Of a stretch of DNA of 64,000 nt, positions 33,976 through 43,015 are shown in pieces; the stretch's first letter is position 1; each line of letters opens with the position of its first letter. The translations under genes and the position numbers were made by a program. The notes under the pieces were generated by a model that made no database searches, was not told the origin of the DNA, and worked only from the letters and a program-made list of their open reading frames with translations. Origin of the DNA: DMER64 sp964600385 (lineage in GTDB: Bacteria; Bacteroidota; Bacteroidia; Bacteroidales; UBA932); assembly GCA_964600385.1 (NCBI GenBank), contig CAZRJC010000004.1, positions 1 through 64,000 of the forward strand. Reading direction: 5' to 3'.

Positions 33976-34581
33976 CTAATAATCGAGACTGCAAAAAAAT
34001 GTCACAAGAAAGGGTACGCTAAAATCCAGCACCACACCATGAAAAACAGATAATACGGCGAATTCCTGTCCCGAGACACGCGTGATTACCGGCAGGGTGG
34101 TGTCCATGGAGGTAGCCCCTCCTGCAGCAATGGGAGCCAGGGGACCGAACCACTTCTTTAGCCACGGAGCCCCCATCAAAGTGATCAGTTCCCTGAAAAT
34201 ATTTACCAAGAGAGCCAGTGTTCCCAGCCAGACTCCTTTGTATTGACCGATGAACAGACTGGACAACGAATAATAGCCGAATCCCGCCCCAACCGCCATG
34301 TTTTCCGGAAGGGAATGCCTTCCTGCCAGACTTACAAGCGCCATGGCTCCCAGGGTCCCCAGCGCAGTAACCAGCGGAAGAAGGTAGAACCTCGGGTTAA
34401 TGGTTTTGAGGTCTTTGATAAAATCGGGGTTATTGCCTATACTTACTCCAACCAGGAAGATGAGACCGCACAGGATGTAGAAACTTAGTGAGCTTTCCGT
34501 ACTCCCTGCCGGCAGCAGCCCAAGATATGACAGGAGAACTCCTGCAACAAAACAAAGGATAATGATGAGACTGTTCTTCAT
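33976..34581 (-). CDS. LysO-family transporter, C-terminal part
   Basis: A 201-residue membrane protein matching the C-terminal part of LysO/DUF340 (E. coli lysine exporter, about 300 residues in one chain). Typical are FLVGVSIGNNPDFIKDLK, GFGYYSLSSLFIGQYKG and GGATSMDTTLPVITRVSGQE. ATG at 34581 overlaps the stop of the upstream 84-residue gene by 4 bp (ATGA). The split of LysO into two polypeptides is common in Bacteroidales. Confidence 0.85.
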   Translation of the reverse strand: MKNSLIIILCFVAGVLLSYLGLLPAGSTESSLSFYILCGLIFLVGVSIGNNPDFIKDLKTINPRFYLLPLVTALGTLGAMALVSLAGRHSLPENMAVGAGFGYYSLSSLFIGQYKGVWLGTLALLVNIFRELITLMGAPWLKKWFGPLAPIAAGGATSMDTTLPVITRVSGQEFAVLSVFHGVVLDFSVPFLVTFFCSLDY

Positions 34582-34832
34582 TTTAACCTCCATAGAAGTG
34601 CTGCCATAAGGCAACTTCCTGTCACAGCCGCCACGGCCATGACCAGCGCCTCAATCCCCAGAGCCGGCAGATTGTTCATGATTGTCTGGTTAGCGCCAGC
34701 CTCAAGTCCCAGGGCAAAAAGCAAAAGGCACACCAGAACGGTGAGCAGCAACGGTAGAAATCTCATGCGGAACCGTCGGAGCAAAAATCCGGTAAGTGTT
34801 CCGCATATCAATAACAGTATTATAACCAGCAT
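34578..34832 (-). CDS. LysO-family transporter, N-terminal part
   Basis: An 84-residue membrane protein with three hydrophobic segments (MLVIILLLICGTLTGFLL, FLPLLLTVLVCLLLFALGLE, IEALVMAVAAVTGSCLMAAL). It corresponds to the N-terminal end of LysO/DUF340; GANQTIMNNLPALG is a family landmark. Together with the next gene it should form one transporter, possibly for lysine or a related amino acid. A TATATTTG box ends 4 nt before the ATG. Confidence 0.82.
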   Translation of the reverse strand: MLVIILLLICGTLTGFLLRRFRMRFLPLLLTVLVCLLLFALGLEAGANQTIMNNLPALGIEALVMAVAAVTGSCLMAALLWRLK

Positions 34833-34836
34833 ACAG

Positions 34837-34853
34837 CAAATATAATATCTTTG
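34837..34853. promoter_or_regulatory. Divergent promoter core between LysO and lipoprotein genes
   Basis: Minus-strand TATATTTG at 34837-34844 lies 4 nt before the LysO start; plus-strand TATCTTTG at 34846-34853 lies 16 nt before ATG 34870. The latter is half of a perfect palindrome TATCTTTG-T-CAAAGATA (34846-34862), which creates a third box on the minus strand. Confidence 0.5.
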
Positions 34854-34869
34854 TCAAAGATACGAACCT

Positions 34870-35493
34870 ATGAAAGAACTGTTGATTACCATATGTCTGC
34901 TGCTGGCCGGAGCCTGCAGTACGGGTCCCGGACATCCCGGTTTTGAAAAGAAAGTTACTACTGCTATTGAAAAACAACTGAAAGTATATCCGCAAAGCCG
35001 GATTCAGGATATCTACAAAAATTTTTTTCAGGACAAATTCGGACCCGGACATATCATTACAGACACGGCAGCTGCAGGGGCTTACCTGAGAAGCGAACTG
35101 GAATCCTATGACCTTAATGAGTTATCTTTCAGAGGTCCACTGCTCGACACCCTGGGTTGGGAACACCGGTTTGTACGTGTGGATCTTCGTGCAATAAAAG
35201 AAGGCAAAATCAATTATGACTGTTTCTTTAGTGCGTTTATACGCAGTGCGGAAAGCTTTACCTTACCTGACATGGATAAATGGCAGGAAGAATGGACCGC
35301 CATTGTGGCCATACTGGAACAGATGAACACACCCGTTACCCGCTATACCGACTACGAACAGGAGAAAAAGGAAATTGCGGCGAGACTTGCTACGGGTGAT
35401 TACGTAGGGCATCACAGCAATTTCTTTTCCGAATCGTATGCCCCCCATTACCGTATTATTTCTGCCAGGGAGGTCAGATCCATGGGCCTTTGA
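34870..35493 (+). CDS. Lipoprotein of unknown function
   Basis: A 207-residue lipoprotein with lipobox LLLAGACS near the N-terminus. The mature protein is mixed alpha/beta with conserved-looking YPQSRIQDIYKNFFQDKFGP, GWEHRFVRVDLRAIKEGKI and YDCFFSAFIRSAES, and ends FSESYAPHYRIISAREVRSM. I know similar hypothetical proteins in Bacteroidales but no function. It faces the fab genes tail-to-tail 7 bp away. Confidence 0.72.
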   Translation: MKELLITICLLLAGACSTGPGHPGFEKKVTTAIEKQLKVYPQSRIQDIYKNFFQDKFGPGHIITDTAAAGAYLRSELESYDLNELSFRGPLLDTLGWEHRFVRVDLRAIKEGKINYDCFFSAFIRSAESFTLPDMDKWQEEWTAIVAILEQMNTPVTRYTDYEQEKKEIAARLATGDYVGHHSNFFSESYAPHYRIISAREVRSMGL

Positions 35494-35500
35494 GAAAGGG

Positions 35501-35926
35501 CTACATTTTATCGTTGGGCACCAAAGCAAAAGACAGGATTCCCTGTACACAAACTTCTCCATTCACTTTAGCTACGGCATCTACAAAGTACACCATAGCC
35601 CGCTGGCGGGTTATATGGCCAGAAACTTCGATGGTATCGCCCGGACGGACTTGTTTTTTAAAGCGGATTTTATCCAGACCGGCATAAAAAGGGGTGTGGG
35701 TTTTCAGCTCGTCTTTTACAAGCAGGCTGCAGCACTGGCCCATGATCTCACAAAGGATGACGCCGGGCACTACGGGATATCCGGGAAAGTGCCCTTTCAG
35801 GAAAAACTCTTCTCCGGTAACGGTGAACTTTGCGTGAGCCACATGGTTTTCGTCTACCGTCATTTCATCAACCAGGAGCATTGGTTCCCGGTGAGGCAGG
35901 AATTGTTTGATCTCTTCTTTATTCAT
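35501..35926 (-). CDS. fabZ: 3-hydroxyacyl-ACP dehydratase (FabZ type)
   Basis: A 141-residue hotdog-fold dehydratase. The FabZ motif LPHREPMLLVDEM and catalytic block KGHFPGYPVVPGVILCEIMGQ (His, then Glu) are both present. It dehydrates 3-hydroxyacyl-ACP in fatty acid elongation. Last of four fab genes read leftward, 9 bp after fabF. Confidence 0.93.
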   Translation of the reverse strand: MNKEEIKQFLPHREPMLLVDEMTVDENHVAHAKFTVTGEEFFLKGHFPGYPVVPGVILCEIMGQCCSLLVKDELKTHTPFYAGLDKIRFKKQVRPGDTIEVSGHITRQRAMVYFVDAVAKVNGEVCVQGILSFALVPNDKM

Positions 35927-35935
35927 GTCAAGATG

Positions 35936-37159
35936 TTATTTACGTAAAGCAACGCAGGCATTATGGCCTCCGAATCCCAGGGAGTTCGATATGGCAATGG
36001 TCAACTTCACCTCGCGTGCCTTACCGGGTACGTAATCCAGGTCGCATTCGGGATCTGGCTTTTCCAGCCCGATAGTAGGAGGAACTATACCCTTTTCAAG
36101 AGCAAGGGCAGAGGCAATCAGTTCCGCAGCGCCGGCAGCTCCCAGCATATGTCCGGTCATTGATTTGGTGGAACTGATCATGGCTTTGCGGGCGTCTTCT
36201 TCGCCCAGAGCCACTTTAATGGCCAGCGTTTCGGAAGCATCGTTCAGGGGTGTGCCGGTGCCGTGTGCATTTATATATAGCACATCGGACTGGTTATAAC
36301 CTGCTTCCTGCAGAGCCAGTTGAATGGCCCGGCCGGCCGTAGAGCCGTCGGGTCGCGGTGCGGTATAATGGTAGGCGTCACAGGTATTCCCGTATCCGGT
36401 AACCTCGGCATATATATGGGCGTTTCGCCCCAGCGCATGTTCGTATTCTTCCAGGATCAGAATGCCGGCGCCTTCGCCCATGACAAATCCTTGCCGTTCA
36501 ATATCAAAGGGAATAGAGGCGCGTTTGGGGTCGGTACTTCTGGACAGGGCACGGCTGTTATTGAATCCGCCTATAGCCAGAGGTACAACGGTGGCTTCGG
36601 CTCCTCCGGCGATAATGGCATCGGCATAACCGTGCCGGATGGCCCGGAAGGCTTCGCCAATGGCATGTGTAGAGGTCGCACAGGCGGTTACTACGGGCAG
36701 ACAGGGGCCCTGGGCATTGTATAGTATGGCCACATTGCCAGAGGCCATATTGGCTATCATGGTAGGAATAAACAGCGGTGATACCCTGTTGGCTCCCGAA
36801 TCCTGATACTTTTTACATTCAGCAATGAAGGTATGTATTCCTCCAATCCCGGATCCTATATATACGCCAAGGCGTTCAGGAGACATTTCCAGTTTGCTGT
36901 CTTCCATGGCCTGTTTGGCGGCTGCAATGGCATATTGGGAATACAGATCGGTCCTGCGTGCAGTAGCCGTGTCAATGCCATAAAAGGCCGGATTGAAATC
37001 CTTTACCTCGCCGGCCAGTTTCACACTTATATCAGATGTGTCAAAAGCTTTGATAAAATCAATTCCGCATACCCCGTTTCTGAGGTGGGTCCAAAAGGTG
37101 GAAATATCGTTTCCTACGGGTGAGATGATTCCCAGCCCTGTAATTACTACTCGTCTCAT
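35936..37159 (-). CDS. fabF: 3-oxoacyl-ACP synthase II (FabF)
   Basis: A 407-residue condensing enzyme with Cys160 (VTACATSTHAIGEAF), His in NAHGTGTPLND and His in MTGHMLGAAGAAE forming the C-H-H triad of KAS II. It elongates acyl-ACP with malonyl-ACP. Read between fabK (10-bp gap) and fabZ. Confidence 0.95.
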   Translation of the reverse strand: MRRVVITGLGIISPVGNDISTFWTHLRNGVCGIDFIKAFDTSDISVKLAGEVKDFNPAFYGIDTATARRTDLYSQYAIAAAKQAMEDSKLEMSPERLGVYIGSGIGGIHTFIAECKKYQDSGANRVSPLFIPTMIANMASGNVAILYNAQGPCLPVVTACATSTHAIGEAFRAIRHGYADAIIAGGAEATVVPLAIGGFNNSRALSRSTDPKRASIPFDIERQGFVMGEGAGILILEEYEHALGRNAHIYAEVTGYGNTCDAYHYTAPRPDGSTAGRAIQLALQEAGYNQSDVLYINAHGTGTPLNDASETLAIKVALGEEDARKAMISSTKSMTGHMLGAAGAAELIASALALEKGIVPPTIGLEKPDPECDLDYVPGKAREVKLTIAISNSLGFGGHNACVALRK

Positions 37160-37169
37160 TGGGTGTTGG

Positions 37170-38105
37170 TTATTTGTTCAGTAATGCGCACGCCTGCTGC
37201 ATCATTTCGTCTATTATTTCTTTTACAGTTTGTATTTTAGTTACTAATCCGGCACTCTGTCCGGCCATATAGCAGCCCATTTGTTCGTCGCCTTCCTGTA
37301 CGGCTCTTCTGAGGGCTCCGGCTCCAAACTGGTCAATTTGTTCCGGAGAGATGGTCGCGTCGTTTTCCATCTGGGCGAATTTTCGTGTAAACGGAGTCTT
37401 GAGAGCCCTGACCGGATGTCCCAGCGTTTTACCGGTTACAATGGTATCCACATCGTGAGCCTCAATGATTTTTTTCTTGTATACTTCATGGATCTGGCAT
37501 TCGACAGCCGACAGGAAACGTGTCCCGCACTGTACACCCTGTGCCCCGAGCATAAAAGCAGCCGCAATTCCTCTTCCGTCGGCAATCCCGCCGGCAGCAA
37601 TCACCGGAACCGAGACGGCATCACATATTTGAGGAACCAATGCCATTGTGTTGAGCTCTCCCACGTGACCACCAGATTCGGCACCTTCGGCAATTAAGGC
37701 GTGAGCGCCCATTCTTTCCACACGTTTGGCCAGCGCTACCGAAGCCACAACCGGAATAACGGTAATACCTGCCTCGAGCCACTGTGGCATGTATTTCCCG
37801 GGTGTACCCGCTCCTGTAGTCACAACGGGAACATTTTCATCAATAACTACCCGGGCCACATCTTCGGCGAAAGGGCTCATGAGCATGATATTTACACCAA
37901 AGGGTCTGTCAGTCAGTTTGCGGCATATTCTTATCTGTTCTCTCAGGTATTCTGCACTGGCGTTCATGGCGGAAATGATTCCCAACCCGCCTGCATTCGA
38001 TACGGCGGAGGCCAGTTTTGCTTCGGATACCCAAGCCATTCCACCCTGAAAGATCGGGTATTCAATCCCCGTCAATTCACATATTTTGCTTTCAATTTTT
38101 TTCAT
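37170..38105 (-). CDS. fabK: Enoyl-ACP reductase FabK (FMN-dependent)
   Basis: A 311-residue TIM-barrel flavoprotein. Motifs are YPIFQGGMAWVSEAKLASAV, FGVNIMLMSPFAE, GAHALIAEGAESGGHVGE and GARFLS-like QCGTRFLSAVECQ, typical of FabK/nitronate monooxygenase-type proteins. The location between fabH and fabF supports FabK over nitronate monooxygenase. FabK is resistant to triclosan. Close to fabH (7-bp gap) and fabF (10 bp). Confidence 0.9.
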   Translation of the reverse strand: MKKIESKICELTGIEYPIFQGGMAWVSEAKLASAVSNAGGLGIISAMNASAEYLREQIRICRKLTDRPFGVNIMLMSPFAEDVARVVIDENVPVVTTGAGTPGKYMPQWLEAGITVIPVVASVALAKRVERMGAHALIAEGAESGGHVGELNTMALVPQICDAVSVPVIAAGGIADGRGIAAAFMLGAQGVQCGTRFLSAVECQIHEVYKKKIIEAHDVDTIVTGKTLGHPVRALKTPFTRKFAQMENDATISPEQIDQFGAGALRRAVQEGDEQMGCYMAGQSAGLVTKIQTVKEIIDEMMQQACALLNK

Positions 38106-38112
38106 ATATAGT

Positions 38113-39072
38113 TTAATCTTTTATGGACCAGTTCATTAACAAGGTACCGGCAGTGAAACCGGCCCCAAAGGCACTGAAAATGATGACGTCTCCATATTTA
38201 ATCCGGCGGCTTTTGTGCATTTCATCCAGAAGGATGGGGATACTTGCAGAAGAAGTGTTTCCGAATCGCTCAATATTATGGGGAAATTTTTCCCCGGGCT
38301 GGTGCAACTGCTGCCTTATGGTCTCGAGAATACGCATATTTGCCTGATGCAGGATGTAGTGGTTTACATCGTCGGGAGAAAGACCGGCCCTTTTCAGTAT
38401 TTTGTTAATTCCTTCTAATGAGGCATTTACGGCAAGTTTGAACACTTCTTTCCCATTCATGTACAGGGGAACATCTTTCTGTTCGTATTTTACGTAAGGG
38501 CAATTCTCCAGGTTGCGCTGGTAATAAAGCACTTCGGGTTTACAAAAGGCTGTAATATAAGAAGAAACGGAGCTTTCACCCGGGGTCACTACCACGGCGC
38601 CCGCTCCGTCGCCAAACAACACGCAGGTATTGCGGTCTTTCCAACTGGCCATCCGGGTGGGCTCTTCTGCACAGACAATAAGAATATTGCGGGCTTTTCC
38701 CGACTGAATATAGGCATCGGCCATGTCCATGGCATAGACAAATCCCGTACAGGCCGCATTAATGTCCACACTGGGACATGTGGCGTCCAGGCCACCCTGA
38801 ACAAGGCAGCTTAAGGCAGGTGTAACATAGTGGTTTACTACGTTGGAGCAGATAATATAATCAAGCTCGGAGGCATCCAGACCGGATTCCGAGAGCGCGT
38901 TTTTTGCTGCTTCAATAGCCAGGTCTTTCAGATTTTCATCTGAAATAATCCGACGTTCCTGGATGCCGGTGCGCGTTCGGATCCATTCGTCACTTGTATC
39001 GAGGAATGTCGATAACATATCATTAGTGACTGATAATTTTGGAGTTGCGCTTCCTGTGCCGATAATTTTCAT
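38113..39072 (-). CDS. fabH: 3-oxoacyl-ACP synthase III (FabH)
   Basis: A 319-residue initiating condensing enzyme. Cys108 (INAACTGFVYAMDMA), His in HYILHQANMRI and Asn in RFGNTSSASIP are the catalytic residues. ATG at 39072 (MKIIGTGSATPKLSV) was chosen as homology begins there. First of the four-gene fab unit. No acyl carrier protein, fabD or fabG lies next to it, so these come from elsewhere in the genome. Confidence 0.95.
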   Translation of the reverse strand: MKIIGTGSATPKLSVTNDMLSTFLDTSDEWIRTRTGIQERRIISDENLKDLAIEAAKNALSESGLDASELDYIICSNVVNHYVTPALSCLVQGGLDATCPSVDINAACTGFVYAMDMADAYIQSGKARNILIVCAEEPTRMASWKDRNTCVLFGDGAGAVVVTPGESSVSSYITAFCKPEVLYYQRNLENCPYVKYEQKDVPLYMNGKEVFKLAVNASLEGINKILKRAGLSPDDVNHYILHQANMRILETIRQQLHQPGEKFPHNIERFGNTSSASIPILLDEMHKSRRIKYGDVIIFSAFGAGFTAGTLLMNWSIKD

Positions 39073-39116
39073 ATACAAAATTTAGTTATTATGGATAACG
39101 TAGGCCCTATAAACTC

Positions 39117-39158
39117 AAAAACCCTGCCACGATACGTAATGTATCGGGACAGGGGTTT
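39117..39158 (-). terminator. Intrinsic terminator after asnA
   Basis: On the minus strand an 18-bp stem with three mismatches (arms at 39141-39158 and 39117-39135) closes a 5-nt loop and is followed by a T-run (GGGTTTTT). It separates asnA from the fab genes. Confidence 0.65.
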
Positions 39159-39209
39159 GGTAGTGATGTTCGTAACTATTTATTTGATAGATTTTTAATG
39201 GGTCCTAAT

Positions 39210-40247
39210 TTAAAAGATGACAACCCCCGAAGCGGCGCATGCATCCAGTGTACTTTGGGGCCAAACTGAGGATTGTACTTCCCCAATGTGGCATTTTCGT
39301 AACAGTAGCATACACAGTCTGGACTGTCCAATCCCTCCTCCAATAGTCTGAGGTAGCTTGCCGTCGAGCAAAAGCCGGTGAAAAGGCAATTTGGCCCTGT
39401 CTGTTGTATTGCGTATTTTCAATTGATTCATAAGTACTTCCGGGCTAACACGAATGCCCATCGAAGACAATTCGAAAGCCGATTCCAGAACAGGATTCCA
39501 TACCACAATATCTCCGTTCAATCCAAATAGTCCGGGTTTGGTTTCGGTGCTCCAGTCGTCATAGTCCGGGGAACGTCCGTCATGAATAGTCCCGTCGCCC
39601 AGCGGGCCGCCTATTCCCTGAATAAAAACAGCTTTGTATTGTTCGGCAATCTTGTTTTCTCTTTCTTTTGGGGAAAGTTGAGGGTATAATCTTCTGAGTT
39701 CTTCTGCATGAATGAAATGAATATCCCCGGGCAAAATGGGTGTAAGTGCGGGGAATCTTTCACTCAAGAGGAATTGCGTGCGTTTAAGTGCATAATAAAT
39801 AGATTTGACCGCATGCCTGAGAGCTTCTTCTGTCCGCTCGGAAACATTAATTACTTTTTCCCAATCCCATTGGTCAACATAAATGGAATGCAGATTATCC
39901 GTTTCTTCATCGGGCCGGAGAGCGTTCATGTCTGTATAAATCCCCATCCCGGGAACTATGTGATGGTGCCACAAAGCATAACGTTTCCATTTGGCAAGAG
40001 ATTGCACTATTTCTACCTCCTGTCCGCCGAGTGTTTTAAGAGGAAAATGCACGGGTGACTCAATTCCGTTCAAATTATCATTAAGACCGGTTCCGGAATG
40101 TACGATAATGGGTGCGGTAATCCTGCGGAGTTTTAACTCTCCTGACAGTTCGGTCTGGAACGTGTCCTTAATGAATTTGATACCCTGTTCCGTCTGCCAT
40201 ATGTCCAGAAGCGGGCGGTAGGATTTTGGAATAAAAGTTTTGTCCAT
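39210..40247 (-). CDS. asnA: Aspartate-ammonia ligase (AsnA)
   Basis: A 345-residue AsnA-type asparagine synthetase that uses ammonia and ATP. Family markers are RRITAPIIVHSGTGLNDNLN, FPLKTLGGQEVEIVQSLAKWKR, MNALRPDEETDNLHSIYVDQWDWE, FIQGIGGPLGDGTIHDGRSPDYDDW and GGGIGQSRLCMLLLRKCHIG. Length matches E. coli AsnA (330 aa) well. Followed by its own terminator. Confidence 0.96.
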   Translation of the reverse strand: MDKTFIPKSYRPLLDIWQTEQGIKFIKDTFQTELSGELKLRRITAPIIVHSGTGLNDNLNGIESPVHFPLKTLGGQEVEIVQSLAKWKRYALWHHHIVPGMGIYTDMNALRPDEETDNLHSIYVDQWDWEKVINVSERTEEALRHAVKSIYYALKRTQFLLSERFPALTPILPGDIHFIHAEELRRLYPQLSPKERENKIAEQYKAVFIQGIGGPLGDGTIHDGRSPDYDDWSTETKPGLFGLNGDIVVWNPVLESAFELSSMGIRVSPEVLMNQLKIRNTTDRAKLPFHRLLLDGKLPQTIGGGIGQSRLCMLLLRKCHIGEVQSSVWPQSTLDACAASGVVIF

Positions 40248-40340
40248 AGCGTTATTATTTTAAATTGTTTGAAGATCGGATACTAATATATGGTAATAAC
40301 ATAAATAACTGATCAACTTCCAATAACAATTAACATTTAG

Positions 40341-40348
40341 TATATTTG
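40341..40348 (+). promoter_or_regulatory. -7 box TATATTTG upstream of PhnP-like gene
   Basis: Exact TAnnTTTG, 32 nt before ATG 40381, with a CTGTCTGCAAAGCAG inverted repeat (40349-40363) downstream of it in the leader. No -33 TTG is seen at 19 nt. Confidence 0.45.
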
Positions 40349-40380
40349 CTGTCTGCAAAGCAGAAAATTCATAGCTAAAA

Positions 40381-41184
40381 ATGAGAATTCAGGTAACATT
40401 TTTAGGGACAGGTACTTCTTCCGGTGTTCCCATGATAGGTTGTCAATGCAGGGTTTGTCAGTCCTCCGATCCTAAAGATAAACGTCTAAGGGCCTCGGTC
40501 CTTCTTGAAATCCTGCCCGACCAGGTTTCTTCCGACATTACCCCGCCCCATCCGCAGGTTATCCTTATTGATGCGGGCCCTGATTTTCGCCAGCAGATGC
40601 TCATTTATCAGGTTCACAGACTCGACGCTATTTTACTAACACACGAACATAAGGACCATGTAGCCGGTCTGGACGATGTGCGTGCCTTTAATTTTCTTTC
40701 GGGAACTCCCATGCCGGTCTATGCCGAGCAACGTGTTCAGACGGCTCTTCGTCGTGAATATGATTATGTTTTTGCAGAGCAAAAATACCCCGGAGCCCCT
40801 GAGATAGAGCTGCATACCATCGATGAGGAACCTTTTGCTATTGGAGGGACGCAGATTATCCCCGTCCGTGCCATACACGGTTCCTTGCCCATTCTCGGTT
40901 TCAGAATAGGACCTTTTGGTTATTTGACCGATGCAAAAACGATAGATTATAAAGAACTTGAAAAATTCCGCGGGGTGGAGGTTTTTGTGGTAAGTACCGT
41001 GCAGCGTAAAACACACCGTACCCATTTTGCCTTATCTCAAGCTATGGCTGTGGCAGAATTCGTGGGTGCAAGGCAGACATATCTGACTCATTTATCTCAT
41101 TGTATAGAACCACATGAAGAACTGGCATCCTGGCTGCCCGGCTGGATTCAACCGGCCTGCGACGGCCTTACCATTCACTTGTGA
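40381..41184 (+). CDS. PhnP-like metallo-beta-lactamase-fold hydrolase
   Basis: A 267-residue metal-dependent hydrolase. The N-terminal GTGTSSGVPMIGCQCRVCQS has the three Cys that bind a structural zinc in PhnP; the active-site motif is LLTHEHKDHVAGLDD, with later DAGPDFR, DAKTIDY and HLSHCIEPHEEL. PhnP cleaves cyclic ribose phosphates in phosphonate catabolism, but no phn genes are near, so the substrate remains open. Confidence 0.88.
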   Translation: MRIQVTFLGTGTSSGVPMIGCQCRVCQSSDPKDKRLRASVLLEILPDQVSSDITPPHPQVILIDAGPDFRQQMLIYQVHRLDAILLTHEHKDHVAGLDDVRAFNFLSGTPMPVYAEQRVQTALRREYDYVFAEQKYPGAPEIELHTIDEEPFAIGGTQIIPVRAIHGSLPILGFRIGPFGYLTDAKTIDYKELEKFRGVEVFVVSTVQRKTHRTHFALSQAMAVAEFVGARQTYLTHLSHCIEPHEELASWLPGWIQPACDGLTIHL

Positions 41185-41189
41185 CCCGA

Positions 41190-41672
41190 TTACAGATATT
41201 TTACAATATAATACATCATTACCCCGCTGGTCAGCAGTTTCAAACCTGTGCCGAATAAAAAGCCCAGGAAAGCCCCGAATGCAGGTTTCAGCGACTTCCG
41301 GAATCCGCCGTTTTGACGGTTATAGTACATTTCACCCAGCACAGCCCCAAGAAATGCGCCCACAATGATTCCAACAGGCGGAAAGAAAAATAGCCCGATG
41401 AACATGCCAACAAAGGAAAAACGGGCAGCAGCAGGGCTTCCCCCGGTTAGTCTTGTAAAATAGGCAGGAACAATATAGTCGAGAACGGTTACCGCTACGG
41501 TAATGGCCGCCCAGATGAGCAAAAATGTAAGGTTCATGGCTTCATCTCCCCATATAAAGAGAATGAGTAAAGCCGCAAAACTCACCGGAGGACCGGGAAG
41601 CACAGGCAGAATGCAGCCAAGCAATCCTGTAATTCCTAAAAGAACGGCTAAAATATCAATAACTGTATTCAT
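41190..41672 (-). CDS. DUF456 family membrane protein
   Basis: A 160-residue protein with four hydrophobic segments and the DUF456 features GLLGCILPVLPGPPVSFAAL, LDYIVPAYFTRLTGGS and GAFLGAVLGEM. Function unknown. ATG at 41672 was chosen because the first TM helix begins there; it overlaps the 3' end of the acyltransferase gene by 17 bp. Confidence 0.88.
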   Translation of the reverse strand: MNTVIDILAVLLGITGLLGCILPVLPGPPVSFAALLILFIWGDEAMNLTFLLIWAAITVAVTVLDYIVPAYFTRLTGGSPAAARFSFVGMFIGLFFFPPVGIIVGAFLGAVLGEMYYNRQNGGFRKSLKPAFGAFLGFLFGTGLKLLTSGVMMYYIVKYL

Positions 41673-43008
41673 CTGGATTTTCGATAGTCTGTAACACGCT
41701 TTCCACAAGGTTCTTCTTTTCTTTGCGAAGGTCTTTGGAACGCATCCAGCGGTAATCGGATCGTGTTACACGGAACCATCTGCAGTATTCTTCAAAAAGC
41801 AGATAGGCCGGGAATAATGCAAGGGCTGCAATAAGGGCGGTCAGCCAGGGCAGGAAACTGAAAAGGAATATTATGAGAATAAGAAAAGTAATGGTCCATA
41901 CCACAAGCCCTGCCACATAACGTACCGAATTATGGAATGCCGCATCTTCCATTTTGCTGCACAAGGCCCTGGAAACAAGCATTACGGGTGTGCAGACAAC
42001 AGTACAGGCAACAAAATAGGGAAACAGTATAATCATTAAAAAAGACCGACAGAATAAGTTCAATCCGGGATAAGGACTGGCTACAGAAGCCATGCTTATT
42101 TGCTTTGATTTCCGTTCTTCGGCAAATGTCCTACTCCGGGAGAGCAGATCCTCAGCTTTTTGTGGTTGTTCCGAACGGATGGCCTGAATATCTGCGACGG
42201 TCATTTTATTCACGGTCAAGCGGTTTTTGAGCAGAGTCCGTTTTAATTTCAACATCCTGAGCCGTGCGTAGCAGCACATATTACACAGTTCCCATGTGGC
42301 ATTATAATATTCGTCGTCGGGGATATACAGGATCAGATCTTTCATAACGCTGCTCAGCGTATGTTTCAGCTCGTTCATCATCGTGGGCTGGTCCATACCG
42401 GGACGTTCTGCCACATAAGAAGTAACGTTTATGGGGTCACCTATCTGCATAAGCAGGGATGAACGGTAGCGAAAGAAGTTTCCGTATTCAATTCCCATGG
42501 GAACAATATACACGGGACGGTATCCCTGTAATTCTTCATTGGCCAGGAGCGCAATGCGAAAGATTCCTTTGCCAAGGGGAAGCAGGCTGTGCATGGGCCG
42601 GTGGGTACCTTCGGGCAATATAACAAACGGCACGTCGTGTATGAGTACGTCGGCCGAGAGTTGAATGGTTTCGTCGTTGTTTTTCAGCGTATCGCGACCG
42701 TCTCGGATCCTGTTAATAGGCATGATCTTCAAAAAGAACAGGATCCTGGAAAAGAGAGGCTTCTTGAATATATCTGCCCGGGCAACAAAGACTTTGGGGT
42801 TTTTATTGATGAACAGAACGGCAAGGGCATCCATGAGGGCGTTCGTATGATTGGGCGCAAAAATCACGGCTCCGTCTTTGGGAATTTTATTCAGGCCGTG
42901 ATACTCCCTTTTACGGTAAGCCATCTTGTAGAACAGTCCTACATAATACTTAAGAACAGTATAACAGACGTTTTTGTCATAGATTCTTTTCCGTCGTTCC
43001 CTGGCCAT
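41656..43008 (-). CDS. Glycerophospholipid acyltransferase-like protein
   Basis: A 450-residue membrane enzyme of the PlsC/GPAT superfamily. The catalytic motif is APNHTNALMDAL (an HX5D variant common in Bacteroidota instead of HX4D), followed by IMPINRIRDG and the glycerophosphate-binding VILPEGTHRP. The C-terminal third has two or three TM helices (LNLFCRSFLMIILFPYFVAC, VVWTITFLILIIFLFSFLPW). It probably transfers acyl chains in lipid synthesis. Start at 43008 (MARERRKRIYDK) chosen for homology; the longer frame overlaps the next gene. Confidence 0.85.
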   Translation of the reverse strand: MARERRKRIYDKNVCYTVLKYYVGLFYKMAYRKREYHGLNKIPKDGAVIFAPNHTNALMDALAVLFINKNPKVFVARADIFKKPLFSRILFFLKIMPINRIRDGRDTLKNNDETIQLSADVLIHDVPFVILPEGTHRPMHSLLPLGKGIFRIALLANEELQGYRPVYIVPMGIEYGNFFRYRSSLLMQIGDPINVTSYVAERPGMDQPTMMNELKHTLSSVMKDLILYIPDDEYYNATWELCNMCCYARLRMLKLKRTLLKNRLTVNKMTVADIQAIRSEQPQKAEDLLSRSRTFAEERKSKQISMASVASPYPGLNLFCRSFLMIILFPYFVACTVVCTPVMLVSRALCSKMEDAAFHNSVRYVAGLVVWTITFLILIIFLFSFLPWLTALIAALALFPAYLLFEEYCRWFRVTRSDYRWMRSKDLRKEKKNLVESVLQTIENPDEYSY

Positions 43009-43015
43009 AATGTGA

